Assembly: GCA_950022655.1 (NCBI GenBank)
Contig: OX465579.1
Coordinates: 136,843,118-136,907,117 of the forward strand
Origin: Alentia gelatinosa
Lineage: Eukaryota; Annelida; Polychaeta; Phyllodocida; Polynoidae
Length of the DNA stretch: 64,000 nt
Direction: 5' to 3'
Positions within the stretch are counted from its first letter, which is position 1. Each line of letters opens with the position of its first letter. A program made the translations under genes and the position numbers. This document shows positions 59,000 through 64,000 of the stretch, piece after piece. A model generated the notes under the pieces. The model did no database searches. It was not told the origin of the DNA and saw only the letters and a program-made list of their open reading frames with translations.

Positions 59000-59713
59000 A
59001 TGGTCGGCCGAACCATGGGGCACGTGATCACAACCCCAGAACAAGGCCCAGGCACCAACACAGTGGCCCAAGAACAACAGAACACCAACAACCACACCAA
59101 CAACCACTACCAACAACACAAACCATCACAATCCCCCATACACATCCGTCAAGAACATTCAGCGCCAAAGCGCCCATCGCCCAAACAGAGAAACTCGGCG
59201 GCATGCCAACGGACGTTATCGGTCCACTTGGACCCGAACTCACCCAAGGGGCAGATGGTTCTCCTGGAGAAGATCATCCAGGCGGAGATCGAGAAGCTTG
59301 GCATGTACCGTGACACGCGCACAGCACGCACGGACGTCAAGGAGTCCATCGCGCGCATCGTGCATATCCTCCGACAGCGCATGCGCATCCTGCGTCGGTG
59401 GCGGAACGGGTCGGTGGAGTGCAGCGCGGCGGACTTGGACGAATTCTTCGAGTTCGTCACGTATACGCGCATCGACGTCTTCGCCATCGAGGTGCAGTGC
59501 ATCCAGGACGACCTGACGCGCATCGACGAGTTCATCCTCATTCTGGATGACGGCTCCAACGACCTGCGCCAGAACGTCGACGACGACTTCCAGTCCGTTC
59601 TCAATGATATCGCTAGGTTCCAGGTGACCGATGACGTCAGCAGTTCGGGGAAATTTGCCGATGACGTTGCCGCACGATTGGATGACGTTAACGAGGCGGT
59701 GCTCTTCCTGTGA
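59000..59713 (+). CDS. 237-codon coding ORF, unrecognised, probably one exon
   Basis: Strongly GC-rich third positions (unlike the surroundings), long and uninterrupted, so very likely coding. N-terminal 60 residues are Asn/Gln/Thr-rich and probably disordered; residues about 75-235 look helical and highly charged (IVHILRQRMRILRRW, then DLDEFFEFV, then DDLTRIDEFILILDD), ending with an acidic C-terminus. No catalytic motif, signal peptide or membrane segment. The TGA stop (59711-59713) lies inside GTGAGTATG, a strong splice donor at 59710, so the exon may really end at 59709 and the gene continue off the right edge. Alternatively it is a single-exon gene using AATAAA at 59757. Start: ATG at 59000, or MGHVI five codons later. 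Antisense ORFs over it are shadows. Confidence 0.65.
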   Translation: MVGRTMGHVITTPEQGPGTNTVAQEQQNTNNHTNNHYQQHKPSQSPIHIRQEHSAPKRPSPKQRNSAACQRTLSVHLDPNSPKGQMVLLEKIIQAEIEKLGMYRDTRTARTDVKESIARIVHILRQRMRILRRWRNGSVECSAADLDEFFEFVTYTRIDVFAIEVQCIQDDLTRIDEFILILDDGSNDLRQNVDDDFQSVLNDIARFQVTDDVSSSGKFADDVAARLDDVNEAVLFL

Positions 59714-59756
59714 GTATGCCCAGATCCTGTCGCATATGGAGTCCATCGTATTCACG

Positions 59757-59762
59757 AATAAA
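59757..59762 (+). terminator. candidate poly(A) signal after the 59.0-59.7 kb ORF
   Basis: AATAAA 44 bases after the TGA. It supports the single-exon reading; the overlapping splice donor supports the other. Confidence 0.4.
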
Positions 59763-59769
59763 CTGACCC

Positions 59770-61075
59770 TAAATACAAATGATAGGGGGAAGGGAATTTA
59801 ACTCGAGGTGGCACACTTCATGCTGCATGCGTAATTACATGTGGTGACCGCTCTTTTATTTGCCTATTCTATCAGCATACCTCAATTATAGTAAAGCTAA
59901 GAGTGCATTGAAGAATGAGAGTAGCGCACTTGAAGATGCTGCCATATACTTGTGTATATTCCAATCAAATATCTTTCACTTGTGAACATGTACATGTACG
60001 TTTTTGTTGTCCCAGCTTGAAGCCTTAAATTTCTAGAGAAACAGCACAAACGTTCATTTCCATCTGGACTGATAGAAGGAAGGCTTTGCAATAGCTCATT
60101 GGCGGTTGCATACTTGTCTTTGATACTCTGTTAGTCTCTTTTATTATCCTCCACGTGATCTGCTTTAAGGACTAGAACATTTAACATGGTTCATAATTTC
60201 CATACCCTACTTCCCTCACGCTCAACAGCTCCCAGTTCAGATATACTGCATCACCGGTATTCTATGCTGTCCTACTAATTAGTAAATATAATTAACTCCA
60301 TGTTTTTACTTCACTTCTACAACCTATTCATCTCATCCTAGACTTCATCTACTCTGCCTTATTTCACTTCAGCAAGATGCCTCTAGGCATTCGCGGGGTA
60401 TCGCACAGTATAAGGTGCCTCCTGGCACGATTAACAATTAGAATAGACTCTCAGATAAAATATGGATATTTTGTGCCATTTCTGAACTTCTGTTCTCTCT
60501 TTTTGTTTATAAAATCTTGGGTAATGCCACTACCTCGCCATTCCAAGACCCAAATTTGATCTCACTCATGCGACGACCCACATATCTTAGGCCATGTATT
60601 TTAAAACAAGATTATACAGCATCGTTTATTGCATAAAAACACGTTACATCGAGGAATCCTTTGTAAATTCTTATCGTTTACTTGAGTAAAAAGAAAATAC
60701 ACAGCAATACCCGGCGTTTACACGAGACGACTAAAACGTGCCGACTGTAGATCGTCTAGCCTATTCTTCAAGCGTATACTATTTACATATCTCTAGCCAT
60801 TGACACCTGAAAGTCATCAGGTGTTGCAAAATCCAAGAATTGCTGCCGATAATCGTCTAGTGTGAATACCGAGATAGAGTCAGTAAAATTAAGCATTCTT
60901 AACCATATTCTGTTTGGCCTATGAGTTCATAGTAATATTAAAATTGCATACATGGTTAATTTAAGATCAATTCAAGAAATCTGACACTTATCAAGCAGAC
61001 AATACAGCCTTAGTTGCCAGTTTTCATCTTTTATCCCTTTGGTAGTTGACAGGTGGTCAGTCGGCCGTTCACACC
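59770..61075. other. no gene seen
   Basis: No exon or repeat recognised. Confidence 0.4.
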
Positions 61076-61079
61076 TTGA

Positions 61080-61316
61080 TGCCGGGGACACACCAAGTGA
61101 GTGAAGGCGGCGATCTCTGGAATCGCCAATACAAAATAACATATAAATGAGACAATTGTTCAAAGTGATATATCCGATCGATACTTTAATGTCTCGGAAG
61201 CAATAATATAGAACATAGAATAATCAGGTGACATAGAATAATAGCTCAAATACTTGCCACTTTGTGCTGGCGATTCCGGATATCGATGCGTTTCTCGCTT
61301 GGTGTGTCTCCAGCAT
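61080..61316. repeat. MITE with ~65-bp terminal inverted repeats, copy 1
   Basis: Left arm GGGACACACCAAGTGAGTGA... (61083) through CGCCAATACAAAATAACATA; right arm ...GCCACTTTGTGCTGGCGATT... to CGCTTGGTGTGTCTCC (61312). About 100 bases of AT-rich middle. No ORF. Confidence 0.85.
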
Positions 61317-61317
61317 T

Positions 61318-61540
61318 ATGCTGGAGACACACCAAGCGAGAAACGCAGCGAGTTCCGTAATCGCCAACACAAAATGACCTATATGTGAGCTATTATTTCA
61401 TATTTCACCTGATTATTGCTTCCAAGATGCTAAATTATGGGCAGGAGATATTCATATAAAATAATATCTCACATAAACGCCAATTTGTGTTGGCGATTCT
61501 AGAGATCGCTGCCTTCACTCGCTTGGTGTGTCTCCGGTAT
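61318..61540. repeat. MITE with ~65-bp terminal inverted repeats, copy 2
   Basis: Left arm GGAGACACACCAAGCGAGAA... (61322); right arm ...CACTCGCTTGGTGTGTCTCC (to about 61535). It abuts copy 1, so the facing arms make a perfect 30+30 bp palindrome (61287-61316 and 61318-61347) around a single T. Confidence 0.88.
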
Positions 61541-61610
61541 AAGCTTGTCTTGCGCCGGCCATTCACAATGGCCCTCTTTAACATAGTATATACTTATTTA
61601 AAGCAATTAA

Positions 61611-61670
61611 ACACACACACACACACACCTACACACACACCTACACACACACCTACACACACACACACAC

Positions 61671-61745
<75 letters not shown>

Positions 61746-61760
61746 TACACATACACACAC

Positions 61761-61850
<90 letters not shown>
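61611..61850. repeat. compound (CA)n/(CACT-like)/(TA)n microsatellite
   Basis: About 180 bases of CA with ACCTACAC and CATACATA interruptions, then 58 bases of TA. His-Thr and Tyr-Ile ORFs over it are artefacts. Confidence 0.98.
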
Positions 61851-61852
<2 letters not shown>

Positions 61853-61859
61853 ATTAATT

Positions 61860-64000
61860 AGTGTGGAAGGCAGAGGTGTACGTATCTGGACATATATGTA
61901 CATTTTATGTAATTTGCAATCGTAACGTGCTACTCAAGCCTTTACCCTGGGGACGAGAATATTTACAAGTCTAGACAGTGTCAATATTTAGTTTGGTGAG
62001 GTACGCCATATGGTGTTTCATGGGGTTTCGGAGGTAGACGTGCAATTGGGTAATCTCAGTGGGCAATTACGACCGGCCTTCGTTTTGCATATATATGAGA
62101 GATAATCCAAATGACAACATTGCCCGACGTAAAGAAATACAGCACCCATGAACATAAACTAACCGGGGGTGGGGGAGGGGGGTATGTTCAGTCAATATAT
62201 GCTTTTTCCCCATGTTAACTCTGTGCCAGAGTTCTCATTTGTTCAGAAAGCTTACCTTATGTACCGCTCCCGACATGTTTCTCTGCAATTTTAACACCTT
62301 AGGATTCTACATGCATGGAACTGAGGATCGTGAAGGCACATTCGACTTCACTTGAGATTATTCCCTCACAGGAAAAAAATGATTAACATACCCCCCCCCC
62401 CCCAAAAAAAATCTCAGTACTCATAAATCTAACATAGAAAAGACTGTATCAGTGCTGTTTAAATTGTCCGTATATTACTACTGTTCTGTTTTGCTTTGGC
62501 CTGTAGTGCGAGGAAAGTGAGTATGGTTTTGAAGTAGATTTGATGATGATTGAGGGATTAGGAAGCAAACCAAGCTTGACAGGATTAGAATCCCTGGTCT
62601 TTTTATAATCTCTTTCTATACCTTATATTTAATAATTTCTAAAGAGGACTTCTGACAAATCACAATCTCTGCATATATGTCTAAGCGAAATTAGAATTTT
62701 ATAACTTCATTTTGGAACTACAAAATGATAATACCACTTAACAAAAGTTTAGTTCGTAACAACGACAAATGCCAAAGGTGTGGTGCATACGTGAATACAC
62801 ATGAGTTTTCTCCGCTGGAGCGGCTGGTCAATAGGGTTATTTTTCAATTCTAAGCCAAACTCTGGGTAAATAAAAACTTAAAAAAAGATTGTAATTACAG
62901 CATTTCTATCACAGGACGGCAAGCTGCCTACATTAAGGTTTTCAGAATTGTTTGGGTAAACGCGGCGTATCCGAAGTGAGTCCTCCCCCACCGCTATGCA
63001 ACAAAAAAAATTCCAACCACGGATTCTTACGTAGGGTCTATTGGAACGAAGAAATTACGAACACAAGGTTTTCAGAATGGGTCTACATTCCATGGTGAAA
63101 CTACGGCTATTATTATATACCTAGCCTCGTTGCTCCTAGAAATGTGCACGAATGTCTTACACTTACTGACCAGCTCTATGTATTTAATTTAACTTATAGT
63201 TCGTGCACTCCGCACCATGTGTTTTTAATGATTTGGTAAGTGGTTGTTTTGGTTGGAAATGATCATCTCGTTTTTTGAACTCGGTGTATATTTCCGACCG
63301 ATACAACGCGAAACATTCAGGCACATTAACCATGTCTCCCTATATTAACGTTTATTATGATATCAAAGGTCCAGGCACTGAGTTTCTTTGCCGTCAAAAC
63401 CTCAATGCAGCAAATACAACGCGCTGAACAGGATAAGTTTTCGGGCATAATGTGTAAGGGATGCCAAACCGTTTACGGCTCGCATAGTGATTAGCGTGAT
63501 TTGATGCGTTTATTCCAGTGTGCACTTGGTCCTCTATATACTTTACATTCATATGATAAATCCGATTAACATTGAACTGACCTCTCTCTCTTACTGAATT
63601 GAGGTAAACTTCTAGAATTATTTTGATTGCAACTTTTTATAGATATGCTTGACATATGCTTCATACTGAATTTTGCACTCGAAGTTATTAGTCCTGACAA
63701 CTCTCAAATCTACCTATTCAAATTAACTAGGGATTTGCCCCAATGCACTTGAAAAAGAAGGAGCCATCCAGAAAGTACGCACGCAGTGAGGGAGGGGGGG
63801 GGGGCTAATTTCCGAGAAAGAGAAAGAGAAAAATGAATGGAAAAGTAACATCAGCGAATAGTCAAGAGGTGGACATGGAGTACCCCAGTGCGTAAGGACT
63901 CATTTCAAAGTTGTACCCGGCATGCAATAGGCAGCTATATGAATAAATCTAATTCGCGAATATAAGGTTGGCCGTAGGCCAATGCAAAACAAAGGCACCC
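61860..64000. other. right edge, no supported gene
   Basis: Contains a poly(C)-poly(A) run (about 62389-62409) and an A-rich LINE-tail-like segment at 62830-62886 (CTGGGTAAATAAAAACTTAA, similar to the tail near 34260). No exon recognised. Confidence 0.4.

Noticed and set aside
59149..59755. Long antisense ORFs (151 and 171 codons) opposite the 59.0-59.7 kb ORF
   Set aside because: Shadow frames of a GC-rich coding sequence; the sense frame has the better composition and start.

Overview
The window looks like nuclear DNA of a marine invertebrate animal. Genes are split by GT-AG introns, intergenic DNA is AT-rich, and (TA)n tracts, foldback elements and several classes of retrotransposon are abundant. 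No bacterial, viral or organellar gene layout is visible. The mix (chitinase with a C-terminal CBM14 domain, DIRS-type element, LINEs, MITEs, frequent TACATGTA words) would suit a mollusc or another lophotrochozoan. That placement is an impression, not a proof.

Left part (0.8-19.2 kb, minus strand): two tandem GH18 chitinase genes. The right-hand copy (CDS 9313-18823) can be assembled by hand into 11 coding exons. All splice sites and phases agree, giving 488 residues: signal peptide, complete GH18 domain with intact DxxDxDxE, Ser/Thr linker and a six-cysteine chitin-binding domain. The left-hand copy has only its first two coding exons in the window (842-1780), with exactly the same exon sizes. 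The 5' untranslated exon and promoter block are conserved between the copies, and a third, degraded copy of that block lies at 23.23-23.41 kb. The array has therefore been larger, or promoters have duplicated.

Between and around the genes are mobile elements: an L1/Tx1-like LINE broken by only two nonsense codons (3.7-6.3 kb); a DIRS-type retroelement whose gag and RT frames are in register and separated by one UGA (19.65-22.2 kb); a LINE fragment (22.6-23.1 kb); and a jockey/CR1-like LINE carrying a nested tail of its own family inside the RT domain (33.6-35.75 kb). At least a dozen foldback or MITE-like palindromes are spread over the window, several of them nested or paired.

Middle (25-32 kb, minus strand): a small gene predicted to encode a 116-residue two-pass membrane protein, with coding exons at 28658-28818, 27667-27793 and 26888-26950 and a likely 5' exon ending at 31650. 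The function is not recognised.

Right part: a GC-rich, CpG-rich promoter-like island at 45.5-46.25 kb with good splice donors in both directions; a short possible first coding exon at 56845-56895 (+); and a GC-rich 237-codon ORF at 59000-59713 (+) that looks genuinely coding but is unrecognised and ends exactly on a strong splice donor. Long stretches (39-45, 46-51 and 52-56 kb) show no gene I can support. I see no tRNA, rRNA or CRISPR.
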